From: Flavobacterium ginsengisoli
Lineage (GTDB): Bacteria; Bacteroidota; Bacteroidia; Flavobacteriales; Flavobacteriaceae
Assembly (NCBI RefSeq): GCF_029625315.1
Contig: NZ_CP121110.1
Span: forward strand, 5,252,501 to 5,316,500
Direction of reading: 5' to 3'
DNA: 64,000 bases
The notes beneath the pieces are model-generated. The model ran no database searches. It saw only the letters and a list, made by a program, of their open reading frames with translations, and had not been told where the DNA came from. A program made the position numbers and the translations under genes. Below, one piece after another: positions 42,599 to 54,038 of this stretch (position 1 is its first letter; each line of letters starts with the position of its first letter).

Positions 42599-43374
42599 AT
42601 GCAGAAATTCATTAGCTTAATTACACTACTTTTTATTTTTACAATAAGTACAGCTCAAAACAAATTCGGAAATCCAGAAGTTGATCCCACTCAAATTCAA
42701 AAAACTTACCCAGAATGGGCAGACTTATCAGAATAAAAAAATAATGCTTTCTAGAGACTTTATCGCTTTAGACGCATCTTCAAAAGAAATTACTAAAGAA
42801 TCTTTTTTAGATCAATTGGCAAATGGAAATTTCATTCCAGTTCGATTAAAATCAGAAGAAAGTGTATATGTCTATAAGCTTTTCAAAATCCTGCCAAAAA
42901 CAGATACAAGTATAAAAGCAACCATCAATCAAATTGGTTTTGATGCTTATAAAAACTATAAAATGGAAGGAACAGCTTTTCCGCAATTCTCCTTTAAAGA
43001 TTTAGACGGAAATCTGGTAACTAACGAATCCATGAAAGGAAAAATCATTGTGATAAAATGCTGGTACATTCACTGCACTCCTTGCATTAGAGAATTTCCG
43101 CAAGTCAATAAACTGACTGAAGAATACAAAGACAGAAAAGACATTGTTTTTATGAGTTTAGCCGAAGATTCAGCAGAACAATTAAAAGCATTTTTGGCTA
43201 GAAAACCCCTTTCATATTCTGTAATTCCAGACATGAAAGTTTATATGAATGAATCTCTGCAATTGAATTCTTTCCCAACACATTTTATTCTAAACAAAAG
43301 AAGGAATGATTGCAAAAGTGCTTCCTAATTTTGAGAGTCTGGAAGTGGCTTTGGCTAAAGAAAGTAAGCTCTAG
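42599..43374 (+). CDS. TlpA-like thioredoxin-family protein (two frameshifts)
   Basis: 257 aa after correction. Signal peptide MQKFISLITLLFIFTISTAQ, then a leader region and a thioredoxin fold (about 125-250) with the redox motif CTPC in WYIHCTPCIREFP and a cis-Pro region LNSFPTHFILN. Probably a periplasmic thiol-disulfide oxidoreductase. The first shift is an extra A giving GCAGAC (42719-42724); the second is one A too many in an A run (43296-43299), after which the frame reads KEGMIAKVLPNFESLEVAL. Confidence 0.82.
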
Positions 43375-45359
<1,985 letters not shown>

Positions 45360-45434
45360 TTTTTTGAAATTCCAATAAATTGTAAGTTCCAATTATTGAA
45401 ATTCCAAATTCCAAATTCCAATCTTTGACTTTAC

Positions 45435-45467
45435 AACTTTGTCAAAGTTTAAAACTTTGACAAAGTT
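45435..45467. repeat. Nested palindrome AACTTTGTCAAAGTT
   Basis: Two 15-bp palindromes, AACTTTGTCAAAGTT (45435-45449) and AACTTTGACAAAGTT (45453-45467), that can also pair with each other. The first 15-mer is also at 6983-6997. Confidence 0.6.
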
Positions 45468-45477
45468 CTATACCCAT

Positions 45478-45524
45478 AAAAAAATCCCAAACTCCAAGTT
45501 TAATTTGGAATTTGGGATTTTTTT
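45478..45524. terminator. Bidirectional terminator
   Basis: AAAAATCCCAAACTCCAA pairs with TTGGAATTTGGGATTTTTT with one mismatch; lies between the ABC-F gene (+) and the small lipoprotein gene (-). Confidence 0.75.
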
Positions 45525-45539
45525 ATTGTTTATTTAAAA

Positions 45540-45713
45540 CTATTTGCTTCCGAACATTTTAGCGAAAATCCAGATAATAATCGCAATAATAAAAATTACG
45601 ATAAAAATTCCGAATCCCATTCCGGCTTTAAAAATGTCTCCTATAGCTTCACAGCTTGTAAATGAAAACAGTATTACAAATACCATTAACAATCTTAGTA
45701 TTTTATTTTGCAT
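45540..45713 (-). CDS. 57-aa lipoprotein with C-terminal membrane helix
   Basis: Read on the minus strand from ATG at 45713: MQNKILRLLMVFVILFSFTS, Cys21, then EAIGDIFKAGMGFG and a hydrophobic helix (IFIVIFIIAIIIWIF) ending KMFGSK. The lipobox-like FTSC and the second helix fit a small envelope lipoprotein. Similar tiny proteins occur widely in flavobacteria, and I recall unreliable database names for them. Function unknown. Confidence 0.7.
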   Translation of the reverse strand: MQNKILRLLMVFVILFSFTSCEAIGDIFKAGMGFGIFIVIFIIAIIIWIFAKMFGSK

Positions 45714-45791
45714 GATTCTGATGTTTTAAATTGATACTTAAAATTACTTCAGGAATAGGCAAAATCTGTTATAGAATTTTTTGGAAATGTT

Positions 45792-46178
45792 TTAGGATTT
45801 GGATTTTATGATTTTCATTTCTAATGTGAGGAGCCCAATAATTATAGCCATTTCTGCTAGAAAGTAAATAATCCCAAAGACAGAAACGCTTTTATAATTG
45901 TAGATTAAAATACCAAATATTAGGGTGCAATAAAGAATGTTAGCTGTACAGATTATTTTTAAAAACGGTTTCCAATTTTGTTTGACTAAAAAATAACAAT
46001 TGATGGAATAGACGAAAAATGAGAATGCAATAATTGAAAGGTATTCGAAAATATCTTTTGGTAAACCGAAAAATTCGTTCAAGTTTTTAAGGATAAAAAA
46101 GAGTAGGATAGTCGTAAGCATAGCTCCGAAGCTGTCTATTAAGAATATGTTTTTTGGTTCTGTTGGAAAATGCTTCAT
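45792..46178 (-). CDS. Small four-helix membrane protein, unknown function
   Basis: 128 aa. Four hydrophobic segments at roughly 17-30, 45-62, 73-92 and 100-120. No motif recognised. It lies 20 bp downstream of the 46199-47125 gene on the same strand, so the two are probably co-transcribed. Confidence 0.65.
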   Translation of the reverse strand: MKHFPTEPKNIFLIDSFGAMLTTILLFFILKNLNEFFGLPKDIFEYLSIIAFSFFVYSINCYFLVKQNWKPFLKIICTANILYCTLIFGILIYNYKSVSVFGIIYFLAEMAIIIGLLTLEMKIIKSKS

Positions 46179-46198
46179 ATTTTTTATTTGCGAACCTT

Positions 46199-47125
46199 TT
46201 AAAATAATTTTTTATGTCCCTTATTGGTTTTAAATTTTCTCATTTCTGTCGCACTAAAGCCTGGCCAAATTAATGTAAATAAAAGAATAGAAAAACCTAT
46301 GCCAAAAGAGCCAAATATCCATTGAAATTTGTTTCCATTTCTTTTTTCATATTTTTCTTTTATCGGTTCTAAGATAACATAGTTTTCTGATTTTTTTTGA
46401 GCTCTCGCTTCTACTGCTTTTATGAAATTTTGTTTTTTATCAGATGTTGGCGTTCTCTCAAAATGATCTAATGAATAAAAATCATAATTTTTCATTCTAT
46501 CAAGACAATAATTATAAAACTCATTATATGAGCGTTTATTTTTTTCGTCATTTCTTGCGTTTCTCAATCGATCATGAAAACTTACACCATACCAATATTT
46601 TGGTAAACTATTAATATTTGTTTGCTTTCTGTCAAAAATTGGAACAACAAAATAAATGTCAAAATTTAGATCATTGCTTCTTCCACTTCGACTGAATGAT
46701 GTATAAGTACCTCCGAAATTAGTTGCAACAGAAAAATTAGCTAAATTATAATAACGGCTTTTTGGGGTTATCTCAATATCTGTTATTGTTGATAATTTTT
46801 GGAGCTTACCTGTTGCAGTAGTTAAATATTCTTGTGAATTTATTAGGCATGCGGTAATTGTAATAGCAGATAAAAATTGAAAAAAGAATTCGTGATGATC
46901 ATTTTTTAAAATAAGAATTTTAAACCTAGGACGTAACCATATTAAAATTGGAATCCATGGTAATAAGACTGGTAACCAAAAGTTCCAGATTTTTTCATTA
47001 AAATCAAAAATTTCAAATTCAATTGTAAATATCCAACGAATTATTAAAAGACCAATTATAATGGATAATGAAATCAATAAGAAGATTGGTAGAATGTGCC
47101 TTAGTTTTGTAATGTAGTTTTGCAA
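46199..47125 (-). CDS. Membrane protein of unknown function
   Basis: 308 aa. Three N-terminal helices (about 12-34, 46-64 and 80-97), then a soluble region (about 100-265) with many Tyr, Asn and charged residues (YWYGVSFHDRLRNARNDEKN), and one C-terminal helix (about 270-290). The N-terminal part reminds me of the region preceding the rhomboid domain in some Bacteroidota proteins, but no rhomboid GxSG motif is present. Function not assigned. Probably one transcript with the small membrane protein below. Confidence 0.7.
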   Translation of the reverse strand: MQNYITKLRHILPIFLLISLSIIIGLLIIRWIFTIEFEIFDFNEKIWNFWLPVLLPWIPILIWLRPRFKILILKNDHHEFFFQFLSAITITACLINSQEYLTTATGKLQKLSTITDIEITPKSRYYNLANFSVATNFGGTYTSFSRSGRSNDLNFDIYFVVPIFDRKQTNINSLPKYWYGVSFHDRLRNARNDEKNKRSYNEFYNYCLDRMKNYDFYSLDHFERTPTSDKKQNFIKAVEARAQKKSENYVILEPIKEKYEKRNGNKFQWIFGSFGIGFSILLFTLIWPGFSATEMRKFKTNKGHKKLF

Positions 47126-47303
47126 TGTTTTTGTTTTTTTGTAAAAGCAGAATACAAATTTATGGTTTAATTCTTACATTTTGTATTTTGGTACTTTTCT
47201 TTTTTGAGTTAGAAATTTTCGTCTAAAAATATTTCCAAGCTCAACACCCCAACAAATAAAATCAGATTCCGTATATTTGCGCAACCAAACATTACAATCA
47301 CTT

Positions 47304-47843
47304 ATGAGTCAAAAAGTATTACTTAATTCGAAAGAAGTTACTATCATACTCCATCGTTTGGCTTGTCAGTTAATCGAAAAACATCTTGATTTCTCTAATA
47401 CCATTTTGGTGGGAATTCAGCCAAGAGGTGTTTTTTTAGCTGAACGTTTAAAACAAATATTAGAAAACGAATACAAGGTTCCTGAAATTTCTTTGGGATA
47501 TCTGGACATCACTTTTTTTAGAGATGATTTCCGTCGTACTGATAAACCGCTTGAAGCCAATAAGACCCAAATCAATTTTATAGTCGAAGACAAAAAAGTC
47601 ATTTTTATTGATGATGTTTTGTTTACCGGAAGAAGCATTCGTTCGGCGCTAACTGCCATTCAATCTTTTGGGAGACCTTCAGAAATTGAATTATTGGTTT
47701 TAATAGACAGACGTTTCAGCCGTCATTTACCAATTCAACCCGATTACAGAGGCCGTCAAGTAGATGCTATTAATGGTGAAAAAGTAATTGTAAGCTGGAA
47801 AGAAAATGATGGTGAAGATGTTGTTCACCTAGTGACAAATTAG
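47304..47843 (+). CDS. pyrR: PyrR bifunctional regulator / uracil phosphoribosyltransferase
   Basis: 179 aa. PRPP-binding loop VIFIDDVLFTGRSIRSAL, plus VGIQPRGVFLAERL and DITFFRDDFRR, all typical of PyrR. In Bacillus it binds pyr mRNA with UMP; in Bacteroidota a UPRT-type function is equally possible. The ATG at 47304 is preferred to the TTG at 47277. A TATATTTG box at 47272-47279 would place the transcript start about 20 bases before the ATG, leaving no room for a leader attenuator. pyrB follows. Confidence 0.92.
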   Translation: MSQKVLLNSKEVTIILHRLACQLIEKHLDFSNTILVGIQPRGVFLAERLKQILENEYKVPEISLGYLDITFFRDDFRRTDKPLEANKTQINFIVEDKKVIFIDDVLFTGRSIRSALTAIQSFGRPSEIELLVLIDRRFSRHLPIQPDYRGRQVDAINGEKVIVSWKENDGEDVVHLVTN

Positions 47844-47994
47844 TTTAATCGGTTAACCGGTTAATTGTTTAATCGGAGAAACTCAATGATTAGACAATTA
47901 AAAATATAAAAAGTTGAACCGTTAAATCGGTTAACTGTTTAATCGCAAAGCAAACGATTAAACGATTAAACAAATAAACAGTTAAACATTAAAC
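47844..47994. repeat. pyrR-pyrB spacer of GTTTAATCGGTTAA repeats
   Basis: The 151-bp spacer is almost entirely direct and inverted copies of TTTAATCGGTTAACC and CGATTAAACG, the same family as 5372-5498 and 49396-49490. Self-complementary units could fold in the mRNA. Confidence 0.7.
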
Positions 47995-48920
47995 ATGAAA
48001 GAATTAAGCGTAAATCATTTATTAGGAATAAAATATATCAATGAGAATGATATTAACCTGATTTTTGAAACGGCAGATCATTTTAAAGAAGTCATTAACA
48101 GACCGATTAAAAAAGTTCCTTCATTACGAGATATTACCATTGCCAATATTTTTTTCGAAAATAGTACCAGAACCAAACTCTCTTTCGAATTAGCGCAGAA
48201 ACGCTTATCTGCTGATGTAATCAGTTTTTCTGCGACTCAGTCATCGGTTAAAAAAGGAGAGACTTTGATTGATACTGTAAATAATATCCTTTCGATGAAA
48301 GTGGATATGGTTGTAATGCGCCACTCTAATCCGGAGCGGCTTATTTTTTATCTAAAAATGTAAAAGCAAGTATCGTAAACGCTGGAGACGGCGCGCACGA
48401 ACATCCAACTCAGGCTTTATTAGACAGTTATTCTATCAGAGAAAAACTGGGTGATGTTGCTGGAAAAAAAGTAGTTATTGTAGGCGATATTCTGCATTCG
48501 AGAGTTGCCTTATCCAACATATATGCTTTGCAGATGCAAGGCGCTGAAGTTAAAGTTTGCGGACCAAAAACACTGATTCCAAGATATATTGAATCGCTTG
48601 GTGTTACAGTTGAACCAAACTTAAGAAAAGCATTAGAATGGTGTGATGTTGCGAACATGCTTCGAGTGCAAAACGAACGTATGGATGTGAATTTCTTCCC
48701 ATCAACGCGTGAATACGCACAACAATATGGAGTAGACAAACCGCTTTTGGATTCGCTAGGAAAAGAAATCGTAATCATGCACCCAGGACCAATTAACAGA
48801 GGAGTAGAAATTACTTCTGAAGTGGCCGATTCTGATCATTCGGTTATTTTGAATCAGGTAGAGAATGGTGTTGCGATTAGAATGGCGGTTATTTATTTGC
48901 TGGCTTCTAAGATTCAATAG
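47995..48920 (+). CDS. pyrB: Aspartate carbamoyltransferase catalytic subunit (one-base deletion near 48335)
   Basis: Joins carbamoyl phosphate and aspartate in pyrimidine synthesis; cytosolic. 308 aa when one missing base is restored. Motifs: FFENSTRTKLSFELA (carbamoyl-phosphate site), MRHSNPGAA spanning the break, HEHPTQALLD, VGDILHSRVALSN and HPGPINRGVEI. The break is at CCGGAGCGGC (48331-48340), a deletion in an otherwise intact essential-type gene. Linked to pyrR. Confidence 0.94.
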
Positions 48921-49062
48921 TTTTTTAGTTTTCAGTCACAGTCGCAGTTTTCAGTTTTGAAATAGGTGTCACACTGAGCGTAAAACTTGAAACCTGAAAC
49001 TTGAAACAACAAAAAAACTTAGTAAATTAGCATCATAAAATATAAGCCCCTCAAATTAAAAA

Positions 49063-49395
49063 ATGAAAGTAGATCAAAAAGGACATACCGTTACGATTAA
49101 AGATACTCAAGGAGATGTAAATGCTTTCTTGGAAAAAGTAACGCAACAATTTAAAACCTTTGAAAAACAAAATATTATAATCGATTTATCATCAGATTCT
49201 AATATTTCAGAAAATGATTTAAAAGCTTTTTTACCACTTTCTAAAGTTCAGAAAAAAGCGAAAAAATCGTTTGTAATTGTAGCAACCGATCTTGATTTTA
49301 ACGCTATTTCAGATAAATTGGCTGTAGTTCCTTCTCTTTTAGAAGCTCACGATATTATCGAAATGGAAGAAATCGAAAGAGACCTCGGATTTTAA
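49063..49395 (+). CDS. Small STAS-like protein next to rnz
   Basis: 110 aa, alternating strands and helices (IIIDLSSDSNISENDLKAFL, KSFVIVATDLDFNAIS). The fold pattern suggests a STAS-like or similar small alpha/beta domain; the evidence is weak. Conserved next to the ribonuclease Z gene in flavobacteria as I recall, hence sometimes wrongly called ribonuclease Z. Function unknown. Confidence 0.7.
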   Translation: MKVDQKGHTVTIKDTQGDVNAFLEKVTQQFKTFEKQNIIIDLSSDSNISENDLKAFLPLSKVQKKAKKSFVIVATDLDFNAISDKLAVVPSLLEAHDIIEMEEIERDLGF

Positions 49396-49492
49396 AATTG
49401 GTTTAATTGTTTATTCGTTTAACTGTTTAATCGATTTGATTTAATTTTAAGCCGATTAAACGATTTACCAAATAAACGAATAAACAATAAAA
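49396..49492. repeat. GTTTAATCG-type repeat spacer before rnz
   Basis: Inverted pair GTTTAATTGTTTATTCGTTTA (49402-49422, one base over the exact core) against AAATAAACGAATAAACAAT (49469-49487), with GCCGATTAAACG between. Same family as 47844-47994. Confidence 0.6.
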
Positions 49493-50399
49493 TTGAAACT
49501 AACTATACTTGGCTGTTATGCCGCAACTCCGAGAACACTTACTAATCCGACTTCGCAGGTTCTAGAAATTAAAAACAGATTGTTTTTGATTGATTGCGGA
49601 GAAGGAACTCAGGTACAGCTTCGCAAAAACAAGATTAAATTTTCAAAAATTAATCACATTTTTATCTCGCATCTTCATGGAGATCATTTGTATGGATTAA
49701 TAGGAACTATTTCGACTTTTTCGCTTTTAGGTAGAACTACAGATTTACATATTTATGGTCCGAAAGGAATTAAAGAATTAATTCTTATTCAATTAAAACT
49801 GACTGAATCTTGGACAACGTATTCTTTGTTTTTTCACGAATTAGAATCGAAAGAAAGTGAAGTTGTTTTTGAAGATAAAAAGGTCATTGTGAAAACAATT
49901 CCGCTAAAGCATCGTGTTTATACAAATGGATATCTTTTTCAGGAAAAACCAGATGAAAGAAAACTAGATGTTGAAGCAGTTCAGCGTTATGATATTCATG
50001 TTGCTTATTATCAGAAAATAAAAAATGGCGGAGATATTACGCTTGATGACGGAACAGTAATTGAAAATGAAAAACTTACTTTTGATCCGCCGCCAGCAAA
50101 AAGTTATGCTTTCTGTTCTGATACAGTTTACAATGAAGAGATAATTCCGATTATACAGAATACAGATATTTTATATCACGAATCTACGTTTTTAGAGTCG
50201 GAAGCAAGATTGGCCGAAAAAACACTGCATTCGACAGCAAAAGAAGCGAGCAAATATTGCTTTAAAGGCCAATGTGAAACAGCTTATTTTAGGTCATTAT
50301 TCAACGCGTTATGATGGTCTAGAGCCATTTAAAAAAGAAGCAGAAGAGGTTTTTCCAAATGTGCTTTTGGCTGATGATGGAGTTAGTTTTGAGTTTTAA
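49493..50399 (+). CDS. rnz: Ribonuclease Z (TTG start; frameshift at 50246-50251)
   Basis: Endonuclease maturing tRNA 3' ends. 301 aa after removing one base in GCGAGC. Zinc motif SHLHGDHLYGL, GCYAATPR at the N-terminus, PLKHRVYTNGYLF, FCSDTVYNEEI and HESTFLESEA. After the break the frame gives ILGHYSTRYDGLEPF, including a metal-ligand His. The start is TTG at 49493, since no ATG or GTG precedes the conserved KLTILGCY. Just downstream of the STAS-like gene. Confidence 0.92.
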
Positions 50400-50643
50400 T
50401 CTAAGGTTCTGAGATGCTGAGGTTCTAAGGGACTAAGTTTTGCTGTATTTGCTTCAAGTTTAAGTTGATGGAATCTTAATATATGATTGTCACACTGAGC
50501 GAAATCGAAGTGCTTTTTTTGAGTAGAACTTGCTTTGTAGTTGTGGGCTTCGACTTCGCTCAGCCTGACAAACTTCAAACCTGAAACTTGAAACCTGAAA
50601 CCTGAAACAAAAATCTAAAGTCAATAATCTAAAATAACAAATC
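50400..50643. repeat. Repeat-rich spacer with family 2 element
   Basis: CTAAGGTTCTGAGATGCTGAGG-type repeats at 50400-50440, a diverged family 2 palindrome at 50488-50570 (TGTCACACTGAGCG against CGCTCAGCCTGACA), then GAAACCTGAAACTTG repeats (50578-50606). The last type also occurs at 48985-49010. No gene. Confidence 0.65.
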
Positions 50644-51288
50644 ATGAACGATTTAAGTAATTATAGAAAATCTTACGAGAAGAGTGAATTATTAGAAAGT
50701 AATATTCCAGAAGATCCGATTAATCTTTTTAACCGATGGTTTCATGAGGTGGAAGATTTTGGTGGAAGCGGAGAGGTGAATGCCATGACAGTTTCGACAA
50801 TTGGATTGGATGGTTTTCCGAAATCGCGTGTTGTTTTATTGAAGAAATTTTCTGAGGAAGGTTTTATATTTTATACCAATTACAATTCGGAAAAAGGGAA
50901 AGCAATAGAAGCTAATCCAAATGTTTGTTTGTCTTTTTTTTGGCAGGAAGCAGAACGTCAGGTAATTATTAAAGGAATTGCCCAGAAAACATCTGAGATT
51001 GTTTCTGATAATTATTTTGATTCACGTCCTGACGGAAGTAAGCTAGGCGCTATAGTTTCGCACCAAAGTGAAGTTATTCCGTCGAGAACTTTTTTAGAAG
51101 AAAACTTAAAAAAAATAGAAACTGAATTTGAAGGTAAGACTATCCCTAGACCTGAAAATTGGGGAGGTTATATTGTAACTCCACTTCAAGTTGAATTCTG
51201 GCAAGGAAGACCTAATAGGCTTCACGATAGAATTAGATATACAAGTCAGTCTGATTTTTCGTGGAAAATTGAGCGACTATCTTCTTAG
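50644..51288 (+). CDS. pdxH: Pyridoxamine/pyridoxine 5'-phosphate oxidase
   Basis: FMN enzyme making pyridoxal 5'-phosphate; cytosolic. 214 aa, standard length. Signatures: EPDPINLF-like PEDPINLFNRWF, AMTVSTIGLDGFPKSRVVLLK, GFIFYTNYNSEKGKA, SRPDGSKLGAIVSHQSEVI and EFWQGRPNRLHDR at the C-terminus, where the substrate-binding Arg and His lie. No frameshift. Confidence 0.96.
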   Translation: MNDLSNYRKSYEKSELLESNIPEDPINLFNRWFHEVEDFGGSGEVNAMTVSTIGLDGFPKSRVVLLKKFSEEGFIFYTNYNSEKGKAIEANPNVCLSFFWQEAERQVIIKGIAQKTSEIVSDNYFDSRPDGSKLGAIVSHQSEVIPSRTFLEENLKKIETEFEGKTIPRPENWGGYIVTPLQVEFWQGRPNRLHDRIRYTSQSDFSWKIERLSS

Positions 51289-51450
51289 TTGTAAGAAAAT
51301 ACTTTTTTAAATAAAAATTATATGCATTTCATCGATTAATTTTGTAGTTTAACGGTAATTTGAATACGTTTGGTATAGAAAAAGCAAACGATATTTTATT
51401 CAAAAATAAATTTAAAGGATTTGCCCCAACATTTACTTTAAACCGCTAAA

Positions 51451-51965
51451 ATGCTGATGATTATGAAAAAGATTATGCGCACCATGTTGTTCATTGCGAT
51501 TTTGTTCGCAATGAACGCATGTTCTGCTGATAACGCCGAAGCAAGCTTGGATAGCACTCCAACAGAAGCTCTTATTGTAAACTACACTTATAACGATACC
51601 GAAATAGAAACTATGAAGCTAATAAACGAATACCGTGTGAGTATTGGTTTAAATGCTTTAGAGAGAATTAATCATATATCTTTTAAATGTGAAGAGCATA
51701 ATAAGTATATGATTGAAAACAATGTTGTAGATCATAATGATTTTGTTGCTAGATCAAGTAATATGACTAGTATACTAGGAGCTAAAAAAGTAGGCGAGAA
51801 TGTAGCCTACAATTATAAAACTGCAGAAGCGGCTGTACGAGCTTGGCTTGACAGTCCTGGGCACAAAGAAAATATAGTAGGCGATTATACCCATTTTGGA
51901 TTATCTGTAACAACAGATCCTGCTACGGGAAAAAATATTACACTAACATATTTGTTAAGATTTAA
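51451..51965 (+). CDS. CAP-domain (SCP-like) lipoprotein (one-base deletion near 51936)
   Basis: 171 aa. Lipoprotein signal with FAMNACSADN. CAP domain from about residue 50: LINEYRVSIGLNAL, HNKYMIENN, VGENVAYNY, AWLDSPGHKENIVGDYTHFGLSV. Family members end in YYTNIFVKI; here the frame lacks one T after AAAAAT, and restoring it gives KNYYTNIFVKI followed by TAA at 51963. Without the fix the ORF runs on to 52011 into the terminator. Secreted, role unknown. Confidence 0.85.
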
Positions 51966-51994
51966 AAGTTTATTGAACAGGTTGGTTTTTAGAG

Positions 51995-52028
51995 GTCGTT
52001 GTAATTCATAGAATTGCAACGACTTTTT
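51995..52028 (+). terminator. Rho-independent terminator
   Basis: GTCGTTGTAATTC (51995-52007) pairs with GAATTGCAACGAC (52011-52023), loop ATA, then five T. Confidence 0.85.
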
Positions 52029-52081
52029 AAATAAAAAAAGCCGCCATATCGGCAGACTTTTTTGTTGATCTATTTTTAATA

Positions 52082-54026
52082 TTACAAGGCTGTAATAATG
52101 AATTCGCTTCGTCTGTTTGCTTGATGTTCTGCTTCTGTACATGGAACTCCGTCTGAACATTTATTTACAAGTTGATTTTCTCCGTATCCTTTTCCAGTCA
52201 ATCGGTTAGGAGCGATTCCGTTTTTAACTAACCATTGAATAGTCGATTTCGCTCTGCGGTCAGATAAAGCTTCGTTATACTGATGCGAAGCTCTACTGTC
52301 TGTATGCGAACGGATATCTAGTTTCATTGTTGGATAATCATTCAGAACAACCAATATTTTTTCTAGATCTAAGGCAGCTTCGGTTCTAATATTAGATTTA
52401 TCCAAGTCGAAATAAATCATCTTGATGCCAAAGCATTTTCCTAAATCGTCGCCTACAGTAACCTTACAAGTTGATTTTTCCAATGCAATCGGTAGACTAG
52501 TTTTTCCGCTTGTTTTATCTATAGTAACAGGTAGCTCTTTTGTGGCATATTCTGGTTTTTCGGCTCTTACATAATAGGTTTTCCCGCATTCTACAGAAAA
52601 ACTGTATTTACCAGATGCGTCTGCAACACTAGAATTTTTGAGATTCATTTGGTCATCATATAAAGTAAGTTTGGCTCCAGGAAGAGCAATTCCTGTTTCA
52701 GCATCAGTTACTGTTCCATACAATTCCTGAATACATCTTAATCTTGTGGTTTCTAGAAATCCGTAAATGTCATCAGACCCTTGTCCTCCGTCTTTATTAG
52801 AGGAGAAAAAACCTCTTCTCGTTTCGGGATCAATAATATACGCAAAGTCATCTTTTGGAGAATTGACGTCAGCTCCAACGTTCTGTATATTACTTATTTT
52901 TCCGTTATTGTCAATATTGGCAACAAATACATCTAAACCTCCAAGTCCTGGATGCCCGTCTGAAGCAAAGTAAATTTCATTTTCAGAAGTTAGATACGGA
53001 AAAGTTTCTTTTCCTTCTGTATTAATTGTATTTCCGAGATTTTCTGGTGTACCATAACCTCCATTTGGATTTATGCTGACTTTATACAAATCTGACTGTC
53101 CAATTGATCCTGGCATATCAGAAGCAAAATACAGTGTTTTTTCGTCTGGACTCAAAGCAGGATGAGCCGTACTGTAATTATCACTATTAAAAGGAAGTTC
53201 CGCAATGTTAGTCCATTTATTATCTGGTCCAAGTTCTGCTTTGTAAAGTTTGATTAAAGTGATCTTATTTTCATCCTTTCCTTTCTTTCCGTTGATATAA
53301 TTATTTCTAGTGAAATAAACCGTTTTACCATCTTTAGTAAAAACTGGTGAAGCCTCATGGAATTTAGTATTAATGGCCGATTTAAATTTATTGACTTTTG
53401 ATGTGCTTCCTGTTGCAGGATCTAGATCAGCATCATAAATATTAGTAAAATATTCTCCTGTCCATTTGTGTTTGCGTTGTGTGAAATTCCCTGTATCTCT
53501 TGCAGAAGCAAAATAAATTTTGTTGTTGTAGACAAATGATCCATAATCGGAGTACTTGCTATTGATGCCTGCATTTTCTATTTGGTACCTCCCAGAGTTT
53601 GCTTTAATCTGATCCAAATAGTTTATGTCTTCTTTATAAAGTTTTCCTCTGCTGTCATTTTTTGATTTAGCATTAAACTCATCCAGAAGTTTATTTGCTT
53701 TAGCCATATCTCCGCTTGATTTTAGAGACTGTGCGTATCTAAAATAGTATTCTGGCTCAACATCTGTATTCATTGCAAATAATTCGCCATACCATTTTGC
53801 GAGCATTCTGAAAATCTGAATTAAAATAATAGGCGTTACCTAGTTTTTTAAACATGTCTTCAGACTTATAGCCTTTATTAGCAACTTTTTCATAAGTTTT
53901 AATGGCATCAACATAGGCATAACTGTCATATTTCTTGTCTCCAGAATTGACTTTTGCCTGTTGCGCATAAGTGCTAAATGAAAAAGCGCCTATAATTGTA
54001 ACGAAAAGTATTGTATAGTTTTTCAT
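52082..54026 (-). CDS. OmpA-family protein with TPR and PD40 repeats (frameshift at 53799-53804)
   Basis: 647 aa after correction. Signal peptide (AFSFSTYAQQ), TPR-like helices (about 30-150), a WD40-like PD40 propeller (about 170-420, with SPVFTKDGKTVYFTRN, HPALSPDEKTLYFASD), a carboxypeptidase-regulatory-like domain (YGTVTDAETGIALPGAKL) and a C-terminal OmpA domain (IYFDLDKSNIR, DIRSHTDSRASHQYNEALSDRRA) that binds peptidoglycan. It has the domain layout of the T9SS-associated PorE/SprE-type accessory proteins found next to PorP/SprF genes. It follows PorP/SprF by 12 bp. Confidence 0.9.
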
Positions 54027-54038
54027 GATACCTTATTT

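Noticed and set aside
52034..52062. Hairpin AAGCCGCCATATCGGCAGACT as a terminator
   Set aside because: The best pairing has mismatches in the middle, so it was not listed as a feature; it may still contribute to minus-strand ending.
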